DNA from: JAADEM01 sp965371855
Lineage (GTDB): Bacteria > Bacteroidota > Bacteroidia > Bacteroidales > Marinilabiliaceae
Assembly: GCA_965371855.1 (NCBI GenBank)
Contig: CBDUZZ010000006.1
Location: 1 to 64,000, forward strand
DNA: 64,000 nucleotides
Reading direction: 5' to 3'
The notes under the pieces were generated by a model that was not told the DNA's origin, made no database searches, and was given only the letters and a program-made list of their open reading frames with translations. Positions 34,790 to 44,038 of this stretch are shown piece by piece (position 1 is the stretch's first letter; every line of letters starts with the position of its first letter). The translations under genes were made by a program, and so were the position numbers.

Positions 34790-36823
34790 ATGATTGATAA
34801 ATTTAAGGTGAAATTTGTTGAAGAGGCCCAAGACAACGTAAGGGATTTAGAAGAAGCCCTTTTACTTCTTGAAGAAGACCTTAGCAACCACGAAATAATT
34901 GAACGAATATTTCGTGCCATGCACTCTCTGAAGGGTGGTGGTGCAATGTTTGGCTTCAACGATTTAAGTGATTTTACCCACCACCTGGAAACAATATTCG
35001 ATTTAATAAGGAACAATAAATTAAAAGCAGACCAGGACATCATTTCTCTTACCTTTAATTCTATCGATCAAATTAAATATCTTCTTAGTACCGGCAACCT
35101 GGAAACTGATGAAGATATTAAAGATCAAAATGAACTTATAAAAAATATTAAAAGATATACTTCATCCTCAACAGACCAAAAACCTGTTAAAAAGGTAACT
35201 TCTGATAATGAAGTAATAAATGATGGATCAAAAACATATTTAATAACCATTTTACCAAATGAGGAAATATTAAGGAATGGAACAAACCCACTTTTCCTTT
35301 TAGACGATCTGCATGCTTTTGGTGATGCTGTTACTATAGCATTCACTAATAATTTACCTGATTTTACGGAACTTAGTCCAATAAAAAATTATTGTTCCTG
35401 GCAGGTAATTCTTAATACCAACGAATCATTAAATGAGATAAAAGATGTTTTTATTTTTGTTGAAGATGAATGCACAACTGAGATTACTGAGATTTCAACA
35501 AATAATGTTCTTGCACATCCAAAACTAAAAGAGCTTATTGAAGCATCTAAAACAGAACAAAAACCATTAGAAAAAGAGGATATTTTAAAACTTGACTTTG
35601 AAAACCAAAAAGAGACAAGGACCTCAATAAAAAAGAAGAACCTTTTTAAAGATCATAAAATATCGAGCATAAGAGTTGCGTCAACCAAAATTGACGATTT
35701 AGTAAATCTAGTAAGTGAGATGGTAACTATACAGGCTCAACTTTCATTGTATGCAGAAAATAGTGGCGAACCATCAATTGTAGCATTAGCAGAAAATATT
35801 CAAAAAATATCACGTCAGCTTAGAGACAACGCTTTTGAAATAAGCCTTATTCCTCTACAAAACGAGTTAATGCGTTTTCAACGTTTAGTGAGAGATTTGT
35901 CTAAAGAGATGAAAAAAGAGGTTGATTTCATTATTGAAGGTGGTGATATTGAGCTCGACAAGAATATTATAGAAAATCTCACAGACCCGCTTCTTCACAT
36001 TATACGTAATTCTGTTGATCATGGAATTGAATCTCCTGAAGAGCGTATAAAACAAGGGAAATCACCTAAAGGAACTATTGTTTTTAAGGCATACTATTCG
36101 GGAGCCAATGTTATAATAAAAATTCAGGACGATGGGCAGGGCATTGATACTGAAGTCATAAAACAAAAAGCTATTGAAAAAGGTCTTATCGATAAAGGTA
36201 CTGAACTTACAAAAAAAGAAATTTTAGATTTGGTGTTTTTGAGTGGCTTTACAACTCGTACTGAAGTTTCCGGCATTTCAGGCAGAGGTGTTGGTATGGA
36301 TGTAGTAAAACGAAAAATTAATGGCATCAGAGGTGATGTATCCATTGAATCAGAAATAGGACATGGAACAATTTTAACATTGGAGTTGCCGCTTACTCTT
36401 TCTATTATTGATGGCTTATTAGTGCAGGTGGCACAAAATCAATATGTTATTCCCATTTCAAATATAGAGAAAATCTACTCTGTCAGTGATATTGTTATAG
36501 GACAATCATTTAACAAGGTTGTTATAATTGATGATGATCAGTATTCCTATATTGATTTAAGGGAAGTATTCGAAGAGAAAGATATGATACAGAGCGACAG
36601 TCAGCTTATTATGGTAAAATATGAGGACAAGAAAATAGGAATAATTGTAGATCATGTTATTGGAGAATATCAAACAGTAGTTAAACCTCTTGGTAGATTC
36701 CTGAAAAAACAGGAAAATTTATCCGGTGCTTCTATTATGGGAGATGGAACTATTTCATTTGTAATTGATACCAACCGGTTAATTTATTATAACGATATAC
36801 ATAAATATAAAACCATAAAGTAG
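34790..36823 (+). CDS. cheA: Chemotaxis histidine kinase CheA
   Basis: The 677-residue kinase has all parts: an HPt domain with phospho-His45 in AMHSLKGGG, a P2-like region (about 140-250), the dimerisation helices near 290, the ATPase domain with HIIRNSVDHGIE (N box), QDDGQGID (G1) and GISGRGVGMDVV (G2), and a C-terminal CheW-like domain (about 540-677). It would phosphorylate CheY and the receiver of CheB. The gene is followed by two cheW genes. Confidence 0.96.
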   Translation: MIDKFKVKFVEEAQDNVRDLEEALLLLEEDLSNHEIIERIFRAMHSLKGGGAMFGFNDLSDFTHHLETIFDLIRNNKLKADQDIISLTFNSIDQIKYLLSTGNLETDEDIKDQNELIKNIKRYTSSSTDQKPVKKVTSDNEVINDGSKTYLITILPNEEILRNGTNPLFLLDDLHAFGDAVTIAFTNNLPDFTELSPIKNYCSWQVILNTNESLNEIKDVFIFVEDECTTEITEISTNNVLAHPKLKELIEASKTEQKPLEKEDILKLDFENQKETRTSIKKKNLFKDHKISSIRVASTKIDDLVNLVSEMVTIQAQLSLYAENSGEPSIVALAENIQKISRQLRDNAFEISLIPLQNELMRFQRLVRDLSKEMKKEVDFIIEGGDIELDKNIIENLTDPLLHIIRNSVDHGIESPEERIKQGKSPKGTIVFKAYYSGANVIIKIQDDGQGIDTEVIKQKAIEKGLIDKGTELTKKEILDLVFLSGFTTRTEVSGISGRGVGMDVVKRKINGIRGDVSIESEIGHGTILTLELPLTLSIIDGLLVQVAQNQYVIPISNIEKIYSVSDIVIGQSFNKVVIIDDDQYSYIDLREVFEEKDMIQSDSQLIMVKYEDKKIGIIVDHVIGEYQTVVKPLGRFLKKQENLSGASIMGDGTISFVIDTNRLIYYNDIHKYKTIK

Positions 36824-36830
36824 ATTATCC

Positions 36831-37292
36831 ATGATGATAGAGAAACAATTAACCTCAGTATTATCGTTCTTCATAAAGGAGGAATTGTTTGCCATTGATA
36901 CTGATGCTGTACAAAACATTCTGGAATTAAGGAGAATCACAAATATTCCTAATACAAAAGATTATTTTGAGGGAGTAATAAACCTTCATGGTAAAATAAT
37001 TCCGGTTGTTGACCTTCGAAAGATTATGGGAATTGACAACCCTGAAAATAATAAGGATACAGTTATAATCGTTCTCTCAATCAACGAACAAGCTGATTCC
37101 TTTATAGGAATGATAGTTAATGAGGTAAAAGAAGTATTTACTTTAAATAAAGAGGATACTTTACAGGAAACTATTACAGGCACAAATAAAAATACGTTAA
37201 TAAATGTCTCATTTATTGGAACATTAAGAGTGGATAAAACATTCATTCATATAATTAACCTGGATGAATTGATGTTAGAAATTGAAGATTAA
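36831..37292 (+). CDS. cheW: CheW coupling protein 1
   Basis: A 153-residue single CheW domain with FFIKEELFAIDTDAVQNILE and NIPNTKDYFEGVINLHGKIIPVVDLR, the standard receptor- and kinase-binding pattern. It begins 7 bp after cheA. A second, divergent CheW follows after 11 bp, so the array may contain two adaptor types. Confidence 0.93.
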   Translation: MMIEKQLTSVLSFFIKEELFAIDTDAVQNILELRRITNIPNTKDYFEGVINLHGKIIPVVDLRKIMGIDNPENNKDTVIIVLSINEQADSFIGMIVNEVKEVFTLNKEDTLQETITGTNKNTLINVSFIGTLRVDKTFIHIINLDELMLEIED

Positions 37293-37303
37293 ACTATAAA
37301 CTA

Positions 37304-37786
37304 ATGAATCAAAGTACTAACTCATATCTCACATTTAAAGTAAATGATAATACTTTTGGCATTCATGTAGAAAAGGTTGTTGAGATTAAGGAGTACTCTG
37401 AACCCAAAAGTATTCCGGAATCATTACCTTTTGTAACAGGAATTATTGAATACCTGGATGAGGTAATCCCACTGATCGACACTGCTGTTAAATTTAATTT
37501 AGGTGAAATAACTATTGCACCACAAACTTGTATTATAATACTTGAAATTATTAACGAACAGAAAAATTCCACATCAAAAGTTGCTATTATCGTTGATGCT
37601 GTATCTGATGTTTTTGAAACCGATCCAAAACAGATTAAAGCTTTGGAAAACGATTATAAACCAAAATACATTTCGTCTACATACAAATTGAACGATACTC
37701 TTGCTATGATTCTTGATTCTAATAAAATATTTTCTGAAAAAGATATTATTGCGTTGGATAAAATTATTGAAAAGATAAAGAAATAA
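37304..37786 (+). CDS. cheW: CheW coupling protein 2
   Basis: The 160-residue CheW-domain protein shares the core VNDNTFGIHVEKVVEIKEY and FVTGIIEYLDEVIPLIDTA but is only distantly similar to the first CheW. The insertion and charged C-terminus (LDKIIEKIKK) distinguish it. Two unlike CheW proteins suggest either separate receptor classes or different ring positions. The next gene, cheR, starts 2 bp after its stop. Confidence 0.91.
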   Translation: MNQSTNSYLTFKVNDNTFGIHVEKVVEIKEYSEPKSIPESLPFVTGIIEYLDEVIPLIDTAVKFNLGEITIAPQTCIIILEIINEQKNSTSKVAIIVDAVSDVFETDPKQIKALENDYKPKYISSTYKLNDTLAMILDSNKIFSEKDIIALDKIIEKIKK

Positions 37787-37788
37787 AC

Positions 37789-38670
37789 ATGTTTCAAGAG
37801 AACGAACAGAAGCCGGTAATTAATAAGGACTTGAATATATTCAAGGAAGAGCTGTCTGAAAAAGATTTTCAGGTATTCAGCTCTTTTATCTATTCACAGT
37901 ACGGAATTAAGATGCCTCCTGTAAAACGAATAATGCTACAGGGAAGGTTACTGAAACGTATTCGTGAATTAAACATGAATTCATATTCCGATTATAAAGA
38001 TTACTTTTTCAGCAAGGAAGGACAACAAAAAGAGATTTTCAATTTCTTGAATGTAGTCACAACTAATAAAACTGATTTTTTCAGAGAACCGGTACACTTT
38101 AATTTTCTTTTAGATGTTATTTTACCTCAGCATGCAGAACAAAACTCCAACTCGTTTTTTAAAGTATGGAGTGCCGGGTGTTCAAGTGGTGAAGAACCTT
38201 ATACCATTTCGATAATTTTAAATGAGTTTAAAACCTTGCATCCAAATTTTAACTTTTCAATTCAGGGAACTGACATATCGCATAATGTCCTTAATAAGGC
38301 GGCTGGTGGTATTTATGCTGCCAATAAAGTTGAACTTATGCCACTTGATTACAAAAAGAAATACTTTCTGAAAAGCAAAGATCAGGGAACCCCTACAGTA
38401 AGAGTTAATCCGGTATTGCAAAAAAACTTAACGCTAAAATATGTCAACCTGATAAATAATGCTTATGACGTTCAGGAGTCATTTGATGTGATTTATTGTC
38501 GTAATGTATTAATATATTTCGACAGAGACACACAGGAGAAGGTAATAACTAAATTATCCCATTTTCTTAAGCCGGGGGGGTATTTCTTTATTGGGCATTC
38601 CGAATCATTATCAGGAATGAATGTTCCATTAGAACATATTAAACCAACAATTTTTCAAAAATTAGTTTAA
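37789..38670 (+). CDS. cheR: Chemoreceptor methyltransferase CheR (intact)
   Basis: The 293-residue SAM-dependent methyltransferase has the CheR N-terminal helical domain, the SAM loop VWSAGCSSGEEPYTIS, the acidic end of strand 2 in QGTDISHNVL and the signature FDVIYCRNVLIYFD. It would methylate Glu residues of the MCP, which ends in a possible CheR tether. It is the best conserved of the three CheR-like proteins in this locus. Confidence 0.95.
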   Translation: MFQENEQKPVINKDLNIFKEELSEKDFQVFSSFIYSQYGIKMPPVKRIMLQGRLLKRIRELNMNSYSDYKDYFFSKEGQQKEIFNFLNVVTTNKTDFFREPVHFNFLLDVILPQHAEQNSNSFFKVWSAGCSSGEEPYTISIILNEFKTLHPNFNFSIQGTDISHNVLNKAAGGIYAANKVELMPLDYKKKYFLKSKDQGTPTVRVNPVLQKNLTLKYVNLINNAYDVQESFDVIYCRNVLIYFDRDTQEKVITKLSHFLKPGGYFFIGHSESLSGMNVPLEHIKPTIFQKLV

Positions 38671-38697
38671 AATTAAAATATTTAATATTTCAATATC

Positions 38698-39597
38698 ATG
38701 AGTAATTTATCTGACATACAACTTTTGAAAGAGCTGAGACACAGGCTTGACGAATCAAAAAAAGCTAAAACAGAGTTGCAGGAGCTTTCAAAGGATTATC
38801 AGGAAGTAACAAGAAAATTAAGTGAATCGGAATCTTTAAAAAGCCATTTCATTTCAAATATTTCTAACGAAATTGTTAATCCGTTTACCTCAATACTAGG
38901 GCTTTCAAAAACAATTCTATCAGTTCAAAAAAATGACTGGAAGAAAGTAGTTTCTATGGTAGCTCTAATACACAGTGAAGCTTTTAACCTTGATTTCCAA
39001 CTGAAGAACATTTTCGTTGCAGCCAAAATTGAGGCCGGGGAAATTGCTCCAAATATTACAAAAGTCAATATTAAAAGTTTAGTTCAGAATGTGATTGATT
39101 CTTTTAACATTATATCACGAAAAATGGGCATCTCCATTAATTTGCAATATGATATTGATTACGGATTTGGTAAAAACTTGTATTTTAAAACTGATTCTGA
39201 AAAGTTAAGGTTAATTTTGAGTAACCTAATTAATAATGCACTAAAGTATAGCTATAAAGATAGTGATGTAATTCTAAAAGTAAATATTGAAGATGATATA
39301 TTAGAAATCTCTGTTCAGGATTTCGGCACAGGTATTTCAGAAAAGAATCAAAAAATTATTTTTGAACGATTTAAAAGACTTGATTCAGGCATTAACTCTA
39401 TTAACCGTGGCCATGGTTTAGGATTGTCAATTACAAAATCGTTGCTTGATGTCGTTGGTGGAAGCATATCAATAGACAGTAAGAAAGGTGAAGGCTCAAC
39501 CTTTTCAATAAATTTACCTGAAGCAAAAAATATTATTGAAGGGTTTAGCGGAGAAGGAAATGACATCTTTTTTGATGACGATGACGAGATCTTTTAG
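38698..39597 (+). CDS. Histidine-kinase-like protein with Asn in place of the phospho-acceptor His
   Basis: The 299-residue cytosolic protein starts with a coiled coil (about 5-48), then a dimerisation/H-box-like segment and a complete HATPase domain: LINNALKYS (N box), QDFGTGIS (G1), FERFKRLD (F box), GHGLGLSI (G2). The H box reads NISNEIVNPFTSI: Asn57 (codon AAC) stands where the phosphorylated His of SHE-type boxes belongs. It cannot autophosphorylate in the usual way. It may bind ATP and regulate CheA or phosphorylate a His elsewhere. It lies between cheR and cheD. Confidence 0.85.
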   Translation: MSNLSDIQLLKELRHRLDESKKAKTELQELSKDYQEVTRKLSESESLKSHFISNISNEIVNPFTSILGLSKTILSVQKNDWKKVVSMVALIHSEAFNLDFQLKNIFVAAKIEAGEIAPNITKVNIKSLVQNVIDSFNIISRKMGISINLQYDIDYGFGKNLYFKTDSEKLRLILSNLINNALKYSYKDSDVILKVNIEDDILEISVQDFGTGISEKNQKIIFERFKRLDSGINSINRGHGLGLSITKSLLDVVGGSISIDSKKGEGSTFSINLPEAKNIIEGFSGEGNDIFFDDDDEIF

Positions 39598-39608
39598 AGA
39601 TTAATTAA

Positions 39609-40085
39609 ATGACTAAAAATTATTTACAATACTTTTTATACCCTTCATCTCTTTTTGTAAGTAAAGAACCTTATGTTGTTAAAACAATACTTGGCTCTTG
39701 CGTAGCAATATGTATATGGGATAAACACCTTAAAATAGGTGGAATGAACCATTATATGCTACCTAACTGGAACGGAAATGATCTGGCTTCACCAAAATAT
39801 GGTAATATTGCCATTGATAAGCTTATTGGTAAGCTTATAGCATCAGGAAGCAAAAAAGAAGATCTTATTGCAAAAATTTTTGGCGGCGGTGATATGCTTG
39901 AAGGAAAACAAGGAAACAGCTATTTAATTGGAGAGCGTAATATCCGAGTTGCAAGAATATTGCTGGAAGAAAAAGATATCCCGATTGTTGCATCAAGCAC
40001 AGGCGGGAAAAGAGGTAGAAAAATACTATTCTTTACCGATTCAGGGGAAGTAAGACATAAATTATTAGAGAAGAAGGTGTATTAA
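39609..40085 (+). CDS. cheD: Chemoreceptor glutamine deamidase CheD
   Basis: A 158-residue CheD with catalytic Cys31 in ILGSCVAICIWD and His48 in GGMNHYMLP, plus AKIFGGGDML. It deamidates receptor Gln residues to Glu, preparing methylation sites, and in some bacteria is bound by CheC. No cheC gene is seen in the window. It is flanked by the kinase-like gene (11 bp) and cheB (41 bp). Confidence 0.94.
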   Translation: MTKNYLQYFLYPSSLFVSKEPYVVKTILGSCVAICIWDKHLKIGGMNHYMLPNWNGNDLASPKYGNIAIDKLIGKLIASGSKKEDLIAKIFGGGDMLEGKQGNSYLIGERNIRVARILLEEKDIPIVASSTGGKRGRKILFFTDSGEVRHKLLEKKVY

Positions 40086-40126
40086 TAGAAAGTTTTTACT
40101 AACTTATCCATTCGAAAAACAAGATA

Positions 40127-41206
40127 ATGAAAGATAAGATTAGGGTTCTGGTAGTTGATGATTCAGCAGTTGTACGACAAAGTTTGTCTTCCATTCTGGA
40201 GTCAGACCCTGCTATATCAGTTATCGGGACAGCGGCGGATCCTATTATTGCTGTAAAAAAAATCATGAAAGAGATTCCTGATGTGATTACTCTTGATATT
40301 GAGATGCCCAGAATGGATGGATTAACTTTCTTACGAAAGATAATGTCTCAGCACCCCATTCCTGTTGTTGTTATATCTTCTCTTACCACAGCCGGTACAG
40401 AAGTAGCAATGAAAGCTCTGGAATATGGAGCTAGTGAGATTATTGGCAAGCCTGCTATGAATGCAGCACAATTTTTTAATGAATCAAAAATACTATTGTG
40501 TGATGCCGTTAAAGCAGCCTCTAAGGCTAAACTGAAAAGAAAAACAATAGTTGTTTCATCTAAGACTGTTGTACAGCCAAAATATTCAGCCGATGTAATA
40601 ATTGAAAAAGCGTCTGCATATAAACGAATAATAAACACCGATAAGATTATCGTGCTTGGTGCCTCAACAGGAGGTACTGAGGCTATTCGTCATTTCCTGG
40701 CTCAAATGCCGGAAAAGTCACCCGGAATTGCCATTGTACAACACATGCCTGAAGGGTTTACAAAATCTTTTGCAAACAGCCTGAACAATATTTGCAAACT
40801 CGAAGTTAAAGAAGCTGAAAATGGTGATAGACTCTATCAGGGAAGAGTACTTGTGGCTCCCGGAAATAAACATATGTTACTCAAAAGGGATGGCAAAGAG
40901 TATAGTGTGGAAGTTAAACAAGGTCCTTTAGTAAACAGACATCGTCCTTCTGTTGATGTATTATTCCGTTCTGCTGCCAGGTATTCCGGAAGAAATGCCC
41001 TCGGAATATTACTTACAGGGATGGGTAATGACGGAGCAAAAGGGCTTCTCGAATTAAAAGAGAATGAAGCTCACACCATTGCTCAGGATGAACACAGTTC
41101 AGTGGTTTTTGGAATGCCTAAGGAAGCAATTAAGCTGGATGCTGCTGATAAAATACTCCCCCTTGATAAAATTGCTCCATACATTATCTCCAATTTGAAC
41201 AAGTAA
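40127..41206 (+). CDS. cheB: Chemoreceptor methylesterase CheB
   Basis: A full-length 359-residue CheB: receiver domain with D11, D12 and phospho-acceptor D57, a linker (about 130-170) and a methylesterase domain with the triad Ser180 (GASTGGTEA), His206 (VQHMPEG) and Asp302 (TGMGNDGAKG). It would be activated by CheA phosphorylation and reverse CheR methylation. It ends the classical half of the locus; a 99-bp spacer with a tandem repeat follows. Confidence 0.96.
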   Translation: MKDKIRVLVVDDSAVVRQSLSSILESDPAISVIGTAADPIIAVKKIMKEIPDVITLDIEMPRMDGLTFLRKIMSQHPIPVVVISSLTTAGTEVAMKALEYGASEIIGKPAMNAAQFFNESKILLCDAVKAASKAKLKRKTIVVSSKTVVQPKYSADVIIEKASAYKRIINTDKIIVLGASTGGTEAIRHFLAQMPEKSPGIAIVQHMPEGFTKSFANSLNNICKLEVKEAENGDRLYQGRVLVAPGNKHMLLKRDGKEYSVEVKQGPLVNRHRPSVDVLFRSAARYSGRNALGILLTGMGNDGAKGLLELKENEAHTIAQDEHSSVVFGMPKEAIKLDAADKILPLDKIAPYIISNLNK

Positions 41207-41231
41207 TCCTCCCTCAATCCAAACCTTAATT

Positions 41232-41261
41232 AATTTGTGACGTATAAATTTGTGACGTATA
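41232..41261. repeat. Perfect tandem 15-mer AATTTGTGACGTATA x2
   Basis: The units are at 41232-41246 and 41247-41261, in the longest spacer of the locus downstream of cheY. TTTG in unit 1 and TAAGATTG at 41260-41267 are loosely arranged like a -33/-7 pair (22-bp spacer), so the site could be an internal promoter or operator for the second half of the locus. Confidence 0.6.
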
Positions 41262-41305
41262 AGATTGCAAATTATTTCTGCATTTACTGAATTATTATAT
41301 TGACT

Positions 41306-43174
41306 ATGAAAAAAGTTAAATCAAAAGCTATTCAGAAAATATATATTTTGAGAGGCTTTATTTTTGGACTGATAATACTTTTATTTACAGCTTTGTTAAG
41401 TTTAAACTCAATAAAGTTTTATGATAATCCTATTGCCATTTTAACAGATATACCGGGATTGTGGATTATTGTTTTTCTACCTTTCCTTACTGCTATTACC
41501 GGATATTTCATCGCCAAAAGGTTATCCAATACATTAAATAAACAGAACAAACAACTCAAAAAAGAGTCTAATCGTTCTAATATGATTTTATCCTTTATTG
41601 ATAATCTTCGGCAAGGCAACCTGGAAAGTCCGATACCCTTAAATCAAAAAAAAGATCAGTTAGGAAAATCATTGCAACGCCTCAAAGATTATCTGATTAA
41701 GAATAGAGAGGACGAAAATCAGCGCCGGATTGAAGAAGAACAACGCACATGGGTTACTAATGGGCTTGCCCAATTTGGTGAACTGTTGCGTAATAACACC
41801 AATAACCTTGAAGACCTTGCTTATAGTATTATCCGGTATCTGATAAGTTATGTAAATATCAACCAAGCCGGTTTTTTCCTTGCGAACACACCAAAAAGTG
41901 GAGACCCATTTTTCGAACTTATAGCTTGTATAGCCTATGACCGGAAAAAGTTTACCAATAAAATTGTGCAATGGGAAGAAGGATTGATTGGGAGGTGTGC
42001 CCTGGAAAAGGAAACCATACGCTTAACCGATGTCCCCAATGAATACCTTAACATTACTTCCGGTTTAGGGAATGCAAACCCTTCAAATATTCTAATTGTC
42101 CCACTCAAAAACAATGATAAGATATTTGGTGTTATTGAACTGGCCTCCTTCCATAAACTAATGGAATTTGAGATAAAATTCATTGAAAAAATAGCCGAAA
42201 GTATTGGAGCTACTATCTCATCTGTTCAAGTAAGTATTCAAACCAATAAGCTATTAAAAGAGACACAAAACCAAGCTGAAAAGATGGCCCAGCAGGAAGA
42301 AGAACTTCGTCAAAACCTGGAAGAGATGCAGGCTACTCAGGAGGAAAGTGACAGAAGGGAAATTGAGATGAAAGGTATCTTAGAAGCGATTGATCATTCT
42401 GCCATTAGTTCTGAATTTGAAACAGACGGGACTTTAATCTCAGTCAATCATAACTTCCTTGATGCGTTCAAATACAATATAGAGGAGATAGAGAACCAAA
42501 ATGTCAAAGTATTCTTTTTTAAGGATGATATATCCGAGATGGATAAAATTCTTACAGACCTGAAAAATGGTGAAAACTTTAAAGGCAGGGTACGACGTAG
42601 AACTAAAATGGGTGATGCAATTTACTTGCTTACAACGCTAACTCCGGTGATGGGTAATGATGGTGAAATAGTAAAAATACTAAGCCTCGATTATGATATT
42701 ACCGAACAGGTGAAAATGGAAGAGGCACTGAAGAATAGTAAAGATGAACTTGGGATTATGCTTGAAAAAGCCAGAAACGAGGTGAAGGAGCAATTCAAAG
42801 AAATTGAAGCTGTTAAAATCAGAAATGAAAAAACCCTTGAAGGAGCGCTTGATGCTATAATTACGACTAACAAAGAGGGAGTTGTTGAATTTTTTAATGT
42901 TGCTGCTGAAAAACTGTTTGGATATGACCGCCAGGAAGTTTTAGATAAACAAGTTGCTCTGTTGTTTAGTAAAGACACATCTAAAAATAATGAATTTGTT
43001 TCTGCATTTACTTCTCCTGACAAAGAAAAAATTGTTGGTGAAAGACGAGAGGTTCCCATTTTAACCAAATTTGGTGAAGAGATACCCGTTCTGTTTTTGC
43101 TGTCAGAAGCTAAAGTTGGTGATGATCATTCTTATACAGCTTTTATCCAGAATGTTGAAGTTGAACTGTTTTGA
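41306..43174 (+). CDS. Membrane GAF-PAS-PAS sensor without output domain
   Basis: ATG 41306 is used since the frame otherwise opens at TTG 41300. The 622-residue protein has two transmembrane helices (about 10-35 and 47-68) with only a short loop between, a HAMP-like stretch, a GAF domain (about 155-305), a Gln/Glu-rich coiled coil, then two PAS domains (about 340-460 and 510-622). No kinase, cyclase or methyl-accepting domain is attached, so it must act through partners. The CheR-type gene follows after 3 bp. Its GAF is closely related to those of the proteins at 45450 and 46227. Confidence 0.85.
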   Translation: MKKVKSKAIQKIYILRGFIFGLIILLFTALLSLNSIKFYDNPIAILTDIPGLWIIVFLPFLTAITGYFIAKRLSNTLNKQNKQLKKESNRSNMILSFIDNLRQGNLESPIPLNQKKDQLGKSLQRLKDYLIKNREDENQRRIEEEQRTWVTNGLAQFGELLRNNTNNLEDLAYSIIRYLISYVNINQAGFFLANTPKSGDPFFELIACIAYDRKKFTNKIVQWEEGLIGRCALEKETIRLTDVPNEYLNITSGLGNANPSNILIVPLKNNDKIFGVIELASFHKLMEFEIKFIEKIAESIGATISSVQVSIQTNKLLKETQNQAEKMAQQEEELRQNLEEMQATQEESDRREIEMKGILEAIDHSAISSEFETDGTLISVNHNFLDAFKYNIEEIENQNVKVFFFKDDISEMDKILTDLKNGENFKGRVRRRTKMGDAIYLLTTLTPVMGNDGEIVKILSLDYDITEQVKMEEALKNSKDELGIMLEKARNEVKEQFKEIEAVKIRNEKTLEGALDAIITTNKEGVVEFFNVAAEKLFGYDRQEVLDKQVALLFSKDTSKNNEFVSAFTSPDKEKIVGERREVPILTKFGEEIPVLFLLSEAKVGDDHSYTAFIQNVEVELF

Positions 43175-43177
43175 TTA

Positions 43178-44038
43178 ATGATGACAGAAAAGATTGAGGA
43201 CATAACAGAGATAAAAAGTTATTTACAGGAGTTGAAGAAACACTCCTCGTATGATTTATGTGAATATTCAGACAGTTCAATATCCCGAAGAATTAATACA
43301 GTTTTAAAGAATCATAAGCTTAGTTTAAACCAACTTATAACAAAAACTAAAACTGACACTTCGTTTGTTGAACACATAGTTCAGGAAATAACTGTAAATA
43401 CAACAGAGTTTTTCAGAGATACTGAGGTTTGGAGAGAGTTATATAATAATTATTTCCCTTCTCTGAAGAGTAAAAATAGAATTAACATCTGGCATGCAGG
43501 ATGTTCATCAGGACAAGAAGTATATTCAAACCTTATTCTTCTTAATGAACTGGAATTACTCGAAAAAAGTAATGTTGTAGCTACCGATCTGAACAATCAA
43601 ATGTTGAGGATTGCCAAAAAAGGCAAATTCAACCATAAGCAAAATCATCAACATCTCGAAAACTTTAATGTCGTATTAAATAAAAATAAAACAGGTAAAA
43701 AGGTTCCGTTTGAGAAGTATTTCGAGGAAACAGACAATCAGAGTTCTGTAGAAGTTAAAGATCTCCTTAAAACCTCTTGCAATTTTCAACGTCACGACCT
43801 GGTTAACGGTGAAATAAACAGTTCCCTAAAGTTTGACTTAATTTTTTGCAGGAATGTACTGATATATTTTAATTCAAGCTTACAAACAAAGATATTACAA
43901 CAATTTTATAATAAACTAACTAATGGAGGAATGTTAATCCTTGGTAATCATGAAGGATTAAACGGTTTCTTCAAAACTAAATTCATTAAGGATGGCCCGG
44001 TATTTATCAAAAACAATGCCTTCCATTTCCAACTTTGA
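43178..44038 (+). CDS. CheR-type methyltransferase 2
   Basis: A 286-residue CheR homologue. The SAM loop IWHAGCSSGQEVYSN, the acidic residue in VVATDLNNQM and the signature LIFCRNVLIYF are retained, so catalysis is plausible. Compared with CheR at 37789 it has an insertion around residues 160-190. It is followed, with a 23-bp overlap, by a third CheR-like gene and then a CheB domain protein. A target other than the MCP, for instance the PAS sensor upstream, is possible (inference). Confidence 0.88.
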   Translation: MMTEKIEDITEIKSYLQELKKHSSYDLCEYSDSSISRRINTVLKNHKLSLNQLITKTKTDTSFVEHIVQEITVNTTEFFRDTEVWRELYNNYFPSLKSKNRINIWHAGCSSGQEVYSNLILLNELELLEKSNVVATDLNNQMLRIAKKGKFNHKQNHQHLENFNVVLNKNKTGKKVPFEKYFEETDNQSSVEVKDLLKTSCNFQRHDLVNGEINSSLKFDLIFCRNVLIYFNSSLQTKILQQFYNKLTNGGMLILGNHEGLNGFFKTKFIKDGPVFIKNNAFHFQL

